Shown piece after piece: positions 6,317-12,590 of a stretch of DNA of 17,201 bases. The position numbers were made by a program, and so were the translations under genes. This stretch comes from Chloroflexota bacterium (GTDB lineage: Bacteria > Chloroflexota > UBA6077), in NCBI GenBank assembly GCA_021788565.1, contig JAJYKO010000024.1, positions 1 through 17,201 of the forward strand, given 5' to 3'. The notes below the pieces were generated by a model that was not told where the DNA came from, made no database searches, and saw only the letters and a list, made by a program, of their open reading frames with translations. How positions within the stretch are numbered: the first letter of the stretch is position 1; each line of letters begins with the position of its first letter.

Positions 6317-6543
6317 CAGTGTCCCTTCGTTCTGCCGAAGACATCGTCAATCCCCAGGCGTGAGAGCCCTTCGAGCATTTGGCCCAGCATGTTCGCCATG
6401 CGCTTGTTCTTCTCGGTGACCCTGCCTCCGCGGGCGGAGGAGGTCTTCTTCTTTGTGCTGGCGGGCGGGTTGCGGCGGGTGCTTGGCTTCTTCCTGGCGG
6501 TGGCCACGCTGCTTCTGATCCTTTCCGGACTTCCTGCTCCCAT
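6316..6543 (-). CDS. basic antitoxin-like protein upstream of PIN gene
   Basis: The 75-residue protein is strongly basic at the N-terminus (ATARKKPSTRRNPP, then TKKKTSSARGG) and has an amphipathic C-terminal helix (MANMLGQMLEGLSRLGIDDV). Position and coupling suggest the antitoxin of the PIN protein, but it is not a recognisable AbrB, RHH or Phd fold. It also carries the RRNP signature seen in late proteins. ATG 6543 overlaps a TATAAT box, so the real start may lie downstream, for example GTG 6507. An alternative is a small DNA-binding virion protein that only happens to precede the PIN gene. Confidence 0.6.
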   Translation of the reverse strand: MGAGSPERIRSSVATARKKPSTRRNPPASTKKKTSSARGGRVTEKNKRMANMLGQMLEGLSRLGIDDVFGRTKGH

Positions 6544-6572
6544 TATACGGCAGAATCACGTCATCGCGGGAA
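6542..6572 (-). promoter_or_regulatory. candidate promoter of antitoxin-PIN-integrase cassette
   Basis: A perfect TATAAT on the minus strand occupies 6547-6542, in the only sizeable gap (6544-6610) between the late operon end and the lysogeny cassette. The best -35 match is TTCCCG at 6572-6567 with a 19-bp spacer, which is weak. If it is used, transcription would begin about 6535, after the ATG at 6543, pointing to a later start codon for the first gene. Confidence 0.4.
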
Positions 6573-6610
6573 TGTTCTTTACGGCGAGGGGCGCTTCCGC
6601 TGATCGTCGG

Positions 6611-6994
6611 CTAGCTCCCCTTGATGCCTTGCAGCATCGCGAGGAACGTCCCCACCTGGTCCCTGACCGTGGCCACAGCGATACCCAGGCCCGCGAGAGC
6701 CGCAATGGTCCACTTGGCGAGGCTGGCCCAGCTGGGGGCGCTGAGCGTGACAGTGAGGCCACCCGTGGCCCTTGCCGGGGTGCGCTTCAGGTCGGCGATG
6801 TCGTCCCCGTGCTGCTTGCACGGCAGAGCCGCGTCCGCGAGCCGGATCGCCACCAGCTCCTCCCTGAGCCGGCCGACGTCCGTGCGCACCGATGCCTCCA
6901 GGCCGCTGGCTCGCTCATCGAACCACTCCCTCTGGTTCAGCATCGCCTGGTACACGTCTGCTATGGTGATCTCCGGTTGATCCGCCCCGCCCAT
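6611..6994 (-). CDS. coiled-coil plus membrane-helix protein, holin-like
   Basis: The 127-residue protein has a long polar helical N-terminus (ADVYQAMLNQREWFDERASG and a following LREELVAI helix). Near the C-terminus is one hydrophobic helix (about 92-110, LAKWTIAALAGLGIAVATV) and then a short amphipathic end. This is the layout of XhlA-type holin accessories and other small phage membrane proteins. ATG 6994 has AGGAG about ten bases upstream. It is the last gene of the late operon, where lysis genes are often found, but the muralytic gene of this element lies 7 kb away. Holin function is a guess from architecture. Confidence 0.6.
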   Translation of the reverse strand: MGGADQPEITIADVYQAMLNQREWFDERASGLEASVRTDVGRLREELVAIRLADAALPCKQHGDDIADLKRTPARATGGLTVTLSAPSWASLAKWTIAALAGLGIAVATVRDQVGTFLAMLQGIKGS

Positions 6995-7010
6995 CGCCCC
7001 AATCTCCTGA

Positions 7011-7118
7011 TTACCGCTTCTTGCGGGGATTCCTGCGGACCCGAGTCCGCTTCGTGTAGGATGACCGGCTTTTTCTGAGGAACCTGCCCTTGCTGTCCCT
7101 GGGTAATCGCTTGCTCAT
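7011..7118 (-). CDS. 35-aa highly basic peptide (KGRF motif)
   Basis: ATG 7118 has a near-perfect AGGAGG five bases upstream. The product starts MSKRLPRDSKGRFLRKS, ends VRRNPRKKR, and about half its residues are Arg or Lys. It resembles the basic C-terminal part of the 97-aa protein at 9512-9805 (both LP..., K-[GD]-x-x-F-x-x-K). Such peptides probably bind nucleic acid, for instance to condense packaged DNA. The reading frame stays open upstream through the diverged repeat copy at 7140-7262, so a longer product cannot be excluded. Confidence 0.65.
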   Translation of the reverse strand: MSKRLPRDSKGRFLRKSRSSYTKRTRVRRNPRKKR

Positions 7119-7139
7119 CGGATCCTCCTCTTGCCGTAA

Positions 7140-7262
7140 TGGGGAGCCGGGTCTAGTATTCTTTATGAGCGTGGGAGCTGCCCCCGGGAGGCGATTGGCG
7201 TCCCACCTTTGCTGGCCGGAGTCCCGGATCCCCTTGTAGGTCGGCCCACCAGGGTTTGGGCG
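7140..7262 (-). repeat. diverged duplicate of the 3' part of the 223-aa gene
   Basis: Read on the minus strand, this stretch encodes RPNPGGPTYKGIRDSGQQRW and then GAAPTLIKN. The C-terminal region of the 223-aa protein (7398-7512) encodes RPNPSELRWS and then GAAPALMDN. The DNA is similar by eye over the last 75 bases, with roughly two thirds identical positions. No clear ribosome site or start serves it. It lies between the 223-aa gene stop and the basic peptide gene, in frame with the latter. It looks like an old tandem duplication of the gene tail without its membrane anchor. Confidence 0.55.
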
Positions 7263-7308
7263 GGTCTTGCTTCGGCGGCCCGCCCTCTCCCGCCTCCTGC
7301 CCTGGCTT

Positions 7309-7980
7309 TCATTCGGCCTCGACCTTGCGCCGGCTGAGATATGCCAACAGGGCAAGACCCCCGATCAGCAACAGCACTCTCTTACTTGACTTCTTCTCGG
7401 GCGGGACGCTAGGATTATCCATGAGAGCGGGCGCGGCACCCCGGATGCGTTTCGCAGCCCGACTACGCTGGCGTGGTTCCGGGGACCACCTCAGCTCGGA
7501 AGGATTGGGGCGGGGGTCAAGCGACTCTCCCGCCCTTTTTCTTACCCAGTCTAGACCGTCGCCCTCCTTGGATCGGTGGCTGTGGGTGGCCTTGATCATC
7601 GAGGCGAAGTCCAGTAGGTCCCCTTTCCTGTCCACCCATGCCACGAACGGAACCCCGTCTTTCTCCGTGCCTCTCTCGTCTCTGGTCGGGAGCTTAGCGA
7701 TATAGGTCCTGGCCCCGCCCCGCGATGCCGGCTTCTGATAGCGCTCCGCCGCGTAGTGGATCGTGGGCGCCACGGCGGGGATCCAGCGCCATCGATCGCG
7801 GTCCTCGTCGAATGCGAGCTTCTGCACAACGGTCTCCAGGCTCACCCGCACTCGATCGCCAGCGCGATCGTCGATGACTCGCACTCCGCCGGGATAGGGG
7901 CGGATGGCCCGCTTGATCCGCCTCAGGAGCTCGCTCGGCTCGGGCTTTGGCCAGTCCCACAGCTGTACTCGCCTCGGCAT
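7309..7980 (-). CDS. tail-anchored membrane protein downstream of ATPase, 223 aa
   Basis: ATG 7980 overlaps the ATPase stop as TGATG and has AGGAGG seven bases upstream, so longer upstream readings are rejected. The first 140 residues are soluble and charged (QLWDWPKPEPSELLRRIKRA, DRWRWIPAVAPTIHYAAERY). A basic, proline-rich stretch with RPNP and DNP follows, then a single C-terminal membrane helix (VLLLIGGLALLAYL) ending SRRKVEAE. No family is recognised. Tight coupling to the ATPase suggests that they work together, for example anchoring the motor at a membrane; this is inference. Part of its 3' end is duplicated downstream. Confidence 0.7.
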   Translation of the reverse strand: MPRRVQLWDWPKPEPSELLRRIKRAIRPYPGGVRVIDDRAGDRVRVSLETVVQKLAFDEDRDRWRWIPAVAPTIHYAAERYQKPASRGGARTYIAKLPTRDERGTEKDGVPFVAWVDRKGDLLDFASMIKATHSHRSKEGDGLDWVRKRAGESLDPRPNPSELRWSPEPRQRSRAAKRIRGAAPALMDNPSVPPEKKSSKRVLLLIGGLALLAYLSRRKVEAE

Positions 7981-9041
7981 CAGGCATCCTCCTGGGTCTC
8001 TTCGTCGTAATCGGGCGCCATGCCGTTCGGCACGAGCCCCTGGTAGCCCGGCTCGCCTCCCACCGACGGGGATTCCACGTATGACCAGGCGCGGACGTCG
8101 GGATACTGGTACCAGTAGGGGTTCTCCTTCACCCTGGAGAAAGCCTCCATCGCTCGCTGCCACAGCCGGCGGACCATGGGGTTATCCCTGTCGGTGTCCA
8201 GCTCGGCACCGGATGGCTTCTTCACCCAGACGGTGGTCTGCCCCAGCAGTGGGAGGGCGATGAGGCCGCTCATCTGAGCTATCACGGCGACTGTCCAATC
8301 GACGTGACGGCAATTGGCCAGGGACCTGATCACGGCATTGCGCCTGGGGTCGTGCGCCGAGGTGGTCATACTCATGCTGGACTCGTCGATCACGATCACC
8401 CGCTCCGTCGGCGGGAGGCTCGGCTCCTGACGGAGAGCCGGCTCGTCCTTCTCCGTCTCCTCGTCGGGATCGCGCCCCTCGTGGGCGTCCAGGTAGGCTT
8501 GCAGCTTCTCCATCCGGTGTACCAGGGTCCGCATCCCCATGGACGTACCCCAATCAGGGAGATCCTCGGGATAGGCGCCAAAGAACTCCACAGGCCTGCC
8601 GAGCCGCTTCATCCACCTGTAGGCGAGGCGCTTGGCGAGCTGTGTCTTGCCCATACCAGGTTGCCCCAGAAGAACATGACCTCCAAATCGCTGGCGCTCA
8701 AGCCGCCGGACGAAGCCTCCCCACGGGACGCGCGCCCCGGTGCCCTCCACCTCGTGGTACTCTGCCCAGTCGCCGCGGATGGTTGCGCGGATCTGGCCGA
8801 TAGCATCCACCGCCTGCTGGGTCACCTGTCTCCCGATCTCCCCTGCCCCGGGCCTCGCGAGGTCGAGCCCGTCGTACAGGCCGTCCTGCCGGAGATAGGA
8901 AAGGGCCTCGTCGAAGGCACCGGCGTTCTCATCTGTCCGGCCGCGGCGCACCAGGTCCACGGCCCTCGCTATTCGCGCGGCGGTCGGCGCCTGCTGAGCC
9001 AGGCGAAGGAGCGCTCCCAGTCCACCAAGAGACTCGATCAC
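7980..9041 (-). CDS. P-loop ATPase, FtsK/HerA- or Zot-like, probable packaging ATPase
   Basis: The 353-residue protein has Walker A GQPGMGKT (126-133), Walker B VIVIDE (215-220), and glutamine Q256 in VAVIAQMSG at the position expected for the FtsK/HerA superfamily. About 120 residues precede the P-loop. An acidic insertion (190-210) lies before Walker B. No transmembrane helix is seen, unlike filamentous-phage Zot/pI. There is no nuclease domain, so it is not a terminase large subunit. In membrane-containing viruses of the PRD1 and sphaerolipovirus lines this family packages DNA. GTG 9041 follows AGGGGG. It sits among tail-anchored membrane proteins. Family call moderate; packaging role inferred. 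Confidence 0.75.
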   Translation of the reverse strand: MIESLGGLGALLRLAQQAPTAARIARAVDLVRRGRTDENAGAFDEALSYLRQDGLYDGLDLARPGAGEIGRQVTQQAVDAIGQIRATIRGDWAEYHEVEGTGARVPWGGFVRRLERQRFGGHVLLGQPGMGKTQLAKRLAYRWMKRLGRPVEFFGAYPEDLPDWGTSMGMRTLVHRMEKLQAYLDAHEGRDPDEETEKDEPALRQEPSLPPTERVIVIDESSMSMTTSAHDPRRNAVIRSLANCRHVDWTVAVIAQMSGLIALPLLGQTTVWVKKPSGAELDTDRDNPMVRRLWQRAMEAFSRVKENPYWYQYPDVRAWSYVESPSVGGEPGYQGLVPNGMAPDYDEETQEDA

Positions 9042-9051
9042 GACGGTCCCC

Positions 9052-9309
9052 CTAACTGGTTATGGTCTTTGAGGTGGTGAGCTTGCCGAGCGCCCCGCTC
9101 TTGAGCAGGTAGTAGGCGACGCCGCCTATCAGGATGATCTTTAGTAGGCCGCCCCCGGGGTTGCTGCGCACCGGCCGGCCGCGGTACTCGTCGGACGCCT
9201 CCCGCATTGCCTTCTGGAAGGCGGAGAAGGGGGCTCCGGCGGGGACCTTCTCCCTGTGCTTGCGCGCGATGGCCTCCCACCGGGGAGGCAGGTTGTTCGA
9301 CCTGGACAT
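9052..9309 (-). CDS. tail-anchored small protein, 85 aa
   Basis: ATG 9309 follows AGGAGGT. Residues 1-42 (LPPRWEAIARKHREKV, FSAFQKAMREASDEYRG) look like the short helical W...A...AS..YRG module seen in small proteins of several DNA viruses and phages; that comparison is from memory. An RSNPGGG segment follows, then a membrane helix (LLKIILIGGVAYYLLKSG). It is encoded just before the ATPase, with ten bases between. It could be a virion membrane protein or a motor anchor. Function unknown. Confidence 0.7.
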   Translation of the reverse strand: MSRSNNLPPRWEAIARKHREKVPAGAPFSAFQKAMREASDEYRGRPVRSNPGGGLLKIILIGGVAYYLLKSGALGKLTTSKTITS

Positions 9310-9321
9310 GGTAACTACCTC

Positions 9322-9507
9322 CTACTTCACTAGCCTGTAGCCCTGTTTCTCGAGAGCTTGCCGCCCTCTCGCGTTGCTTGCCGGCGTGCGCTTATAGACG
9401 GTCTTGGCGTAGCGCACCCAGCCCCTGGGCAGGCGCGCCCTCCGCTTCTTCTTGGGTGGGGTAGGGGCAGCAGGAGCCCCGCCCCTCAGCCAGCCGAAGA
9501 TGCTCAT
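9322..9507 (-). CDS. 61-aa basic protein with hydrophobic N-terminus
   Basis: ATG 9507 has GTAGG about three bases upstream; an in-frame GTG at 9555 overlaps the neighbour and is rejected. The product begins MSIFGWLRGGAPAAPTPP, continues with KKKRRARLPRGW and ends LEKQGYRLVK. The short amphipathic N-terminus could touch a membrane, and the rest is basic, suggesting contact with DNA. No family recognised. It is followed by the 85-aa tail-anchored gene after twelve bases. Confidence 0.55.
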   Translation of the reverse strand: MSIFGWLRGGAPAAPTPPKKKRRARLPRGWVRYAKTVYKRTPASNARGRQALEKQGYRLVK

Positions 9508-9511
9508 GAAC

Positions 9512-9592
9512 CTACTTCTTTCGCTTGCCGCTTCGCCGTTTGCGGAAGGTCCCATCCTTACGCCTGGGTGGAAGACCCTTGCGCTTTGCCAT
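9512..9592 (-). CDS. internal start: 26-aa basic peptide (alternative product)
   Basis: ATG 9592 lies in frame inside the 97-aa gene and is preceded by AAAGGAG with eight bases of spacing, as good as the sites of the neighbouring genes. The product has 16 Arg or Lys residues out of 26 and the KDGTF motif related to KGRF in the 35-aa peptide at 7011-7118. It is listed as an alternative product and not as an extra locus. Confidence 0.45.
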   Translation of the reverse strand: MAKRKGLPPRRKDGTFRKRRSGKRKK

Positions 9593-9805
9593 CGTGGTGT
9601 CTCCTTTCGCTCTCGGGTTGTGCTTGGTCTCGTCTCTATCCCAGAAGGACGGCTGGCGCCCGCTTTGGCCCTTCTTGGGCTGCATGAAGCCGCCCCAGCC
9701 GCCCTTGCCGGTGTCGATGGGCTTCAACTGGACTCCCCCGAACTGGAGTGTGCCGCCCAGGCCGGGCAGGGTTGGCGCCGATGACTTCTTGCCTCGCTTC
9801 GCCAT
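9512..9805 (-). CDS. 97-aa protein with highly basic C-terminus
   Basis: ATG 9805 follows AGGAGGT. The first 70 residues are Gly/Pro/Gln rich (LPGLGGTLQFGGVQLKPIDT, GGWGGFMQPKKGQSG), with KHNPR near the junction. The last 26 residues are MAKRKGLPPRRKDGTFRKRR and a final SGKRKK. An internal in-frame ATG at 9592 has its own GGAG site, so the basic tail may also be made alone. Both starts begin MAKR, which hints that two genes fused. A DNA-condensing or structural role is possible but unproven. Confidence 0.65.
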   Translation of the reverse strand: MAKRGKKSSAPTLPGLGGTLQFGGVQLKPIDTGKGGWGGFMQPKKGQSGRQPSFWDRDETKHNPRAKGDTTMAKRKGLPPRRKDGTFRKRRSGKRKK

Positions 9806-9814
9806 GGGAACCTC

Positions 9815-10393
9815 CTACGCTGCCAGCGCCTGCAGCAGATCGTCCTCCGTCTCGATGCCGAGCTCGGGGAACTGGTACTTGATCAGATGGGCCACCTCGT
9901 CGGCCGGCAGCCCACGATTGTTCCGAAGATGGAGCGGCACCTGCAGGCGGTACTCGGTTCGGAGCGCTGAGCCGCCCCTGGTCTTCTCGTGTGGGGCAAT
10001 CCCGAACCGGCTCACCTTCTTCACCGCGTCTCGCACCTGATCCCGCCAGTAGCGGCCGGCGTCCTCTTCCCATTCGTCGGCATAGTCAACCTCGTCCCGG
10101 TAGGAGTCGGCAGCCGCCTGGCGCTTCTGGCCAGTTGCCGTGAGAAACCAGTCCGAGTACCCTTCCGTTCCACGGATGGGATGGATCACGCCGCCGGCAT
10201 CGGTATAAGCGTCCAGGTTTCGCCGCGTCGGCTTCTTGCCCTTAAATCCCGGCTCGCCCTTCTTGACCCAGCGCTTGAACGCCCGTGGAGCGGGGTTGCG
10301 CCTGGCTTTCCTGGTAGCCCCTATGCCCTTGTGGTGAGCTCGGGCGTCGTGATTTGGCAAGTGACACACGCTGCAATGACGCTTAGCTTTCAT
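9815..10393 (-). CDS. zinc-knuckle protein, 192 aa
   Basis: ATG 10393 overlaps the PLD gene stop as ATGA. The N-terminus carries CSVCHLPNHDARAHH, with C-x2-C-x4-H-x4-H spacing like a zinc knuckle. A basic stretch follows (KGIGATRKARRNPAPRAFKR). The middle (VIHPIRGTEGYSDWFLTATG) and C-terminal parts are mixed alpha/beta with an acidic helical end (FPELGIETEDDLLQALAA). No family is known to me. Coupling to a nuclease gene and the zinc and RRNP motifs suggest nucleic acid binding. Longer upstream readings overlap the PLD gene and are not needed. Confidence 0.65.
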   Translation of the reverse strand: MKAKRHCSVCHLPNHDARAHHKGIGATRKARRNPAPRAFKRWVKKGEPGFKGKKPTRRNLDAYTDAGGVIHPIRGTEGYSDWFLTATGQKRQAAADSYRDEVDYADEWEEDAGRYWRDQVRDAVKKVSRFGIAPHEKTRGGSALRTEYRLQVPLHLRNNRGLPADEVAHLIKYQFPELGIETEDDLLQALAA

Positions 10394-10923
10394 GCCTCGA
10401 TCCTCGCCGATGGTTGTATCTGCCACTCCGGCTTTTGAATGTTGTGAGCCCAATCATGGTCGAATTTCTGCATCGCCTGCGCTACCTCTCCTGGATCATT
10501 AGTTAGGACGAAAACATTGTCCTGGAGGGCGGCGTTTGAGCTGAAGTTGTAGCTCCCGTAGGCCACCGCGGAGCTGTTGGCCATGGCACCGTCCTCTCCG
10601 TCCAATATGAGCAGCTTCAGGTGGTCGATGGCTCCCCGCTCGCTCTCGGTGACCTTGACCTCGATGCTAGGTAGACCCGCGTCAACGAGCATCCGGAGGG
10701 CGGCCTTGTCCGCGGGGCCGGCCGACTGGGTGCGATCGTTGTTCACCCGGACGTGCACCCCACGCTTTGCGGCCTCGATAAGCTCGCCGATCAGCACTAC
10801 GTCTGTGAGCCCGTAGATCTCACAATCGATGCTCTTGCCGGCACTCCGAGGCAGGCCGTCCAGGGTGCTCTTGACGTCGTCGCCCGGGGTATAGAGGGTG
10901 TGCCTGTACCGGATTACTGCCAT
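10390..10923 (-). CDS. phospholipase D-like nuclease
   Basis: The 177-residue protein contains one HKD motif: IDHLKLLILDG (H-x-K-x4-D) followed by AYGSYNFSSNAALQDNVFVL, the typical GSxNF ending. This single-motif size matches Nuc-type members that work as dimers, cleaving DNA or, less often, phospholipid. There is no signal peptide. ATG 10923 has GGAGAG upstream. It sits inside a late structural operon, coupled to the zinc-knuckle protein. Possible roles are DNA processing at packaging, degradation of host DNA, or a virion-borne enzyme; none can be chosen from sequence. Confidence 0.85.
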   Translation of the reverse strand: MAVIRYRHTLYTPGDDVKSTLDGLPRSAGKSIDCEIYGLTDVVLIGELIEAAKRGVHVRVNNDRTQSAGPADKAALRMLVDAGLPSIEVKVTESERGAIDHLKLLILDGEDGAMANSSAVAYGSYNFSSNAALQDNVFVLTNDPGEVAQAMQKFDHDWAHNIQKPEWQIQPSARIEA

Positions 10924-10967
10924 CTGACTCTCTCCAGCCGGTATTCCGTGCGAAATATCCCTAGGGG

Positions 10968-11591
10968 TCAGCCGATGAGTCCATCCTTGGTTAGCTTCAT
11001 TCCACTGCGCCCCATCAGGATCCGTGGCTCGCTCCCATCTGGCGAGACCACCAGGAGCGGCTTGTGGGGGCTCCTGCTCCGGAATGGGCCGCGGTCCCCG
11101 CTCTCGTGGCGATAGCGGGCCGCGGCCCGGTTCGATCCGGGTCTCGGCTGATACGTGAGATCGTCGAGCTCTCCCACAACCACCGCGAAGCGACCGGGTG
11201 ACATCCGCTCTCTTTCGGGGATCTCCACTACCTGCCCGGCAGCGCTACCGTGAAACTCCTGCGCCAGTCGCCTGGCCTTGGCCAGCTCGGCACTCGAGCC
11301 CGACGAGGGATTTCGGCGCTTCGCAGCCCCCCTCTGCCCGCTGATGCCGGCCCCCACGGCCCTGGCCACGTGGGAGTCTGGATCCACGGAGATCCCGTGC
11401 TTCTTGGCCGCCGAGAGGATTCTCTTTGCGGCACGCTTCATCGCCGCGGTGCCCTCGAACTGGGTGCGGGAGAAGCGACCCAGGGCGCTCCTGACGTGTC
11501 CGGCGTCCTGGATGGGGAGGAGCTTCCTCTCGGGGTAGGCGAAGCCCGTGGCCCGCATTCTGTCGCGCTGCTTCGTGGTGAGTTTGGCCAT
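10968..11591 (-). CDS. DUF6582-like phage protein with RRNP linker, 207 aa
   Basis: Residues 1-60 (LTTKQRDRMRATGFAYPERK, LPIQDAGHVRSALGRFSRTQ) match the short helical segment that recurs in phage proteins annotated as DUF6582 (LT..qR..l....FA.P..r.yPI.D..H.r.Al.R). A KRRNP linker at about 91-95 leads into a second domain (LAKARRLAQEFHGSAAGQVV, FAVVVGELDDLTYQPR, PLLVVSPDGSEPRILMGRSG) that resembles a domain common in uncultured-phage proteins. Both comparisons are from memory. ATG 11591 follows an AGGACC site. It is probably a virion or assembly protein; reaction unknown. Confidence 0.65.
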   Translation of the reverse strand: MAKLTTKQRDRMRATGFAYPERKLLPIQDAGHVRSALGRFSRTQFEGTAAMKRAAKRILSAAKKHGISVDPDSHVARAVGAGISGQRGAAKRRNPSSGSSAELAKARRLAQEFHGSAAGQVVEIPERERMSPGRFAVVVGELDDLTYQPRPGSNRAAARYRHESGDRGPFRSRSPHKPLLVVSPDGSEPRILMGRSGMKLTKDGLIG

Positions 11592-11606
11592 GGTCCTGCC
11601 CCTCCC

Positions 11607-12068
11607 CTACGCCGATCTGCCGGTGGCTATCTCCACGGCCTGGTCGAAGCTGACCGTGTTGCCGCTGGCGTCGAAGAAGACGTCGTTCGGCCCGTAGACG
11701 TTGGTGCCTCCGGCGGCGGGATCCTGGATGATCGTCTTCCGCTGGGTGTCGTAGACCACGGGGAGGCCGTTTGCTCCCATCCCCGTTCCGAAGTCGTGCA
11801 GGCCCGTGGGAAGGTATCGCCTGGACGGCGAGCTGGCCGTGATGGTGCTTGCAGCAGGCGACGAGCTCCCCGCCGGCTGTACCTGAGGCGTGCCGCCGGA
11901 ACCGCTGATGAGGCGCGAGGGGGTGCCACCCCAGGCGCTCCTGAGCTGATATGCCCAGTTCTCGGCCTGGGTTCCAAGCGAGCCCCGGAGAGCGAGGCCG
12001 TAGCCCGTATAGGCCACAAATCCAATCACTCCGAGCTTTACGAACATGGGATCAATGCTACTGGCCAT
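11607..12068 (-). CDS. N-terminally anchored membrane protein, 153 aa
   Basis: ATG 12068 follows AAGGAG and overlaps the end of the upstream gene region closely. Residues about 9-30 (FVKLGVIGFVAYTGYGLALRG) are a membrane helix. The remaining 120 residues are soluble, with a Ser/Thr/Ala/Pro-rich middle and a C-terminal segment rich in Gly and Asn (TNVYGPNDVFFDASGNTVSF). No signal-peptide cleavage site is obvious. It is one of five consecutive single-span membrane proteins. Likely virion membrane or tail-spike anchoring; unknown. Confidence 0.65.
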   Translation of the reverse strand: MASSIDPMFVKLGVIGFVAYTGYGLALRGSLGTQAENWAYQLRSAWGGTPSRLISGSGGTPQVQPAGSSSPAASTITASSPSRRYLPTGLHDFGTGMGANGLPVVYDTQRKTIIQDPAAGGTNVYGPNDVFFDASGNTVSFDQAVEIATGRSA

Positions 12069-12069
12069 C

Positions 12070-12585
12070 TCACAACTCCTTCAGTATCAGTAGGAGGAGC
12101 CCCGCTCCGATCGCGATAGGTCCCCACGGTATCTTCGCCAGCTGCGGGGCCACCGCGTCCGCCACCGCATTGCCGGCCGCGCTCGCGGTGTCGCCAGTCC
12201 CCTTAAACTCCCCCGTCGCCAGATCGAGAGCGAGATTGCCTGTGGTCGGCGCCGTATCCACAGGGCCGGGCGGCTGCAGGTAAATGGTCCAGGAGATGGG
12301 GTTGGACTGAGAGGCCACGGCGGCGACTTCGGCCGCTCCCAGTGGGCCGATTATTACCGCTTCGCTCTGGTGCCAGCTGTTGGAGAGAATATTCCCCGAC
12401 AGCTTCCACCCTATGAGACCGGGGGCCGAGCTCGGCCACCCGTGGGGCGAGACCATTTGGGCCGAAACATAGTCGTTAAAGTGCTGGGCGCCCACCAGGT
12501 CCGCGAGCTTGCCGTTGAGGTCGAAGAATCCCGCGAGGTCCGTTATCTGGCCGCTGGCGAGGGGTATCCCCGATGCGTCCATCAT
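12070..12585 (-). CDS. tail-anchored protein, 171 aa
   Basis: ATG 12585 follows GGAGGT with seven bases of spacing; the 102 codons open upstream are rejected because they overlap the neighbouring gene and have no site. The soluble part is beta-rich and non-charged (LAGFFDLNGKLADLVGAQHF, SNSWHQSEAVIIGPLGAAEV, ISWTIYLQPPGP). An Ala/Gly-rich stretch leads to a C-terminal membrane helix (WGPIAIGAGLLLLILKEL). No family found. It could be a structural protein that sits on a virion membrane. Confidence 0.65.
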   Translation of the reverse strand: MMDASGIPLASGQITDLAGFFDLNGKLADLVGAQHFNDYVSAQMVSPHGWPSSAPGLIGWKLSGNILSNSWHQSEAVIIGPLGAAEVAAVASQSNPISWTIYLQPPGPVDTAPTTGNLALDLATGEFKGTGDTASAAGNAVADAVAPQLAKIPWGPIAIGAGLLLLILKEL

Positions 12586-12590
12586 TGGAT

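Noticed and set aside
6128..7078. 316-codon plus-strand open frame opposite the PIN, antitoxin-like and holin-like genes
   Set aside because: It spans three better supported minus-strand genes, has skewed composition and lacks a ribosome site.
7980..9041. Terminase large subunit or filamentous-phage Zot
   Set aside because: There is no nuclease domain as in terminases, and no membrane helix or small filamentous-phage gene set as expected for Zot.
8304..9080. 258-codon plus-strand open frame opposite the ATPase
   Set aside because: The minus strand carries clear Walker A and B motifs; the plus frame has no recognisable domain.
11250..12119. 289-codon plus-strand open frame opposite the DUF6582-like and 153-aa genes
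   Set aside because: Composition is Gly/Arg/Ala skewed, with no ribosome site and no motif.
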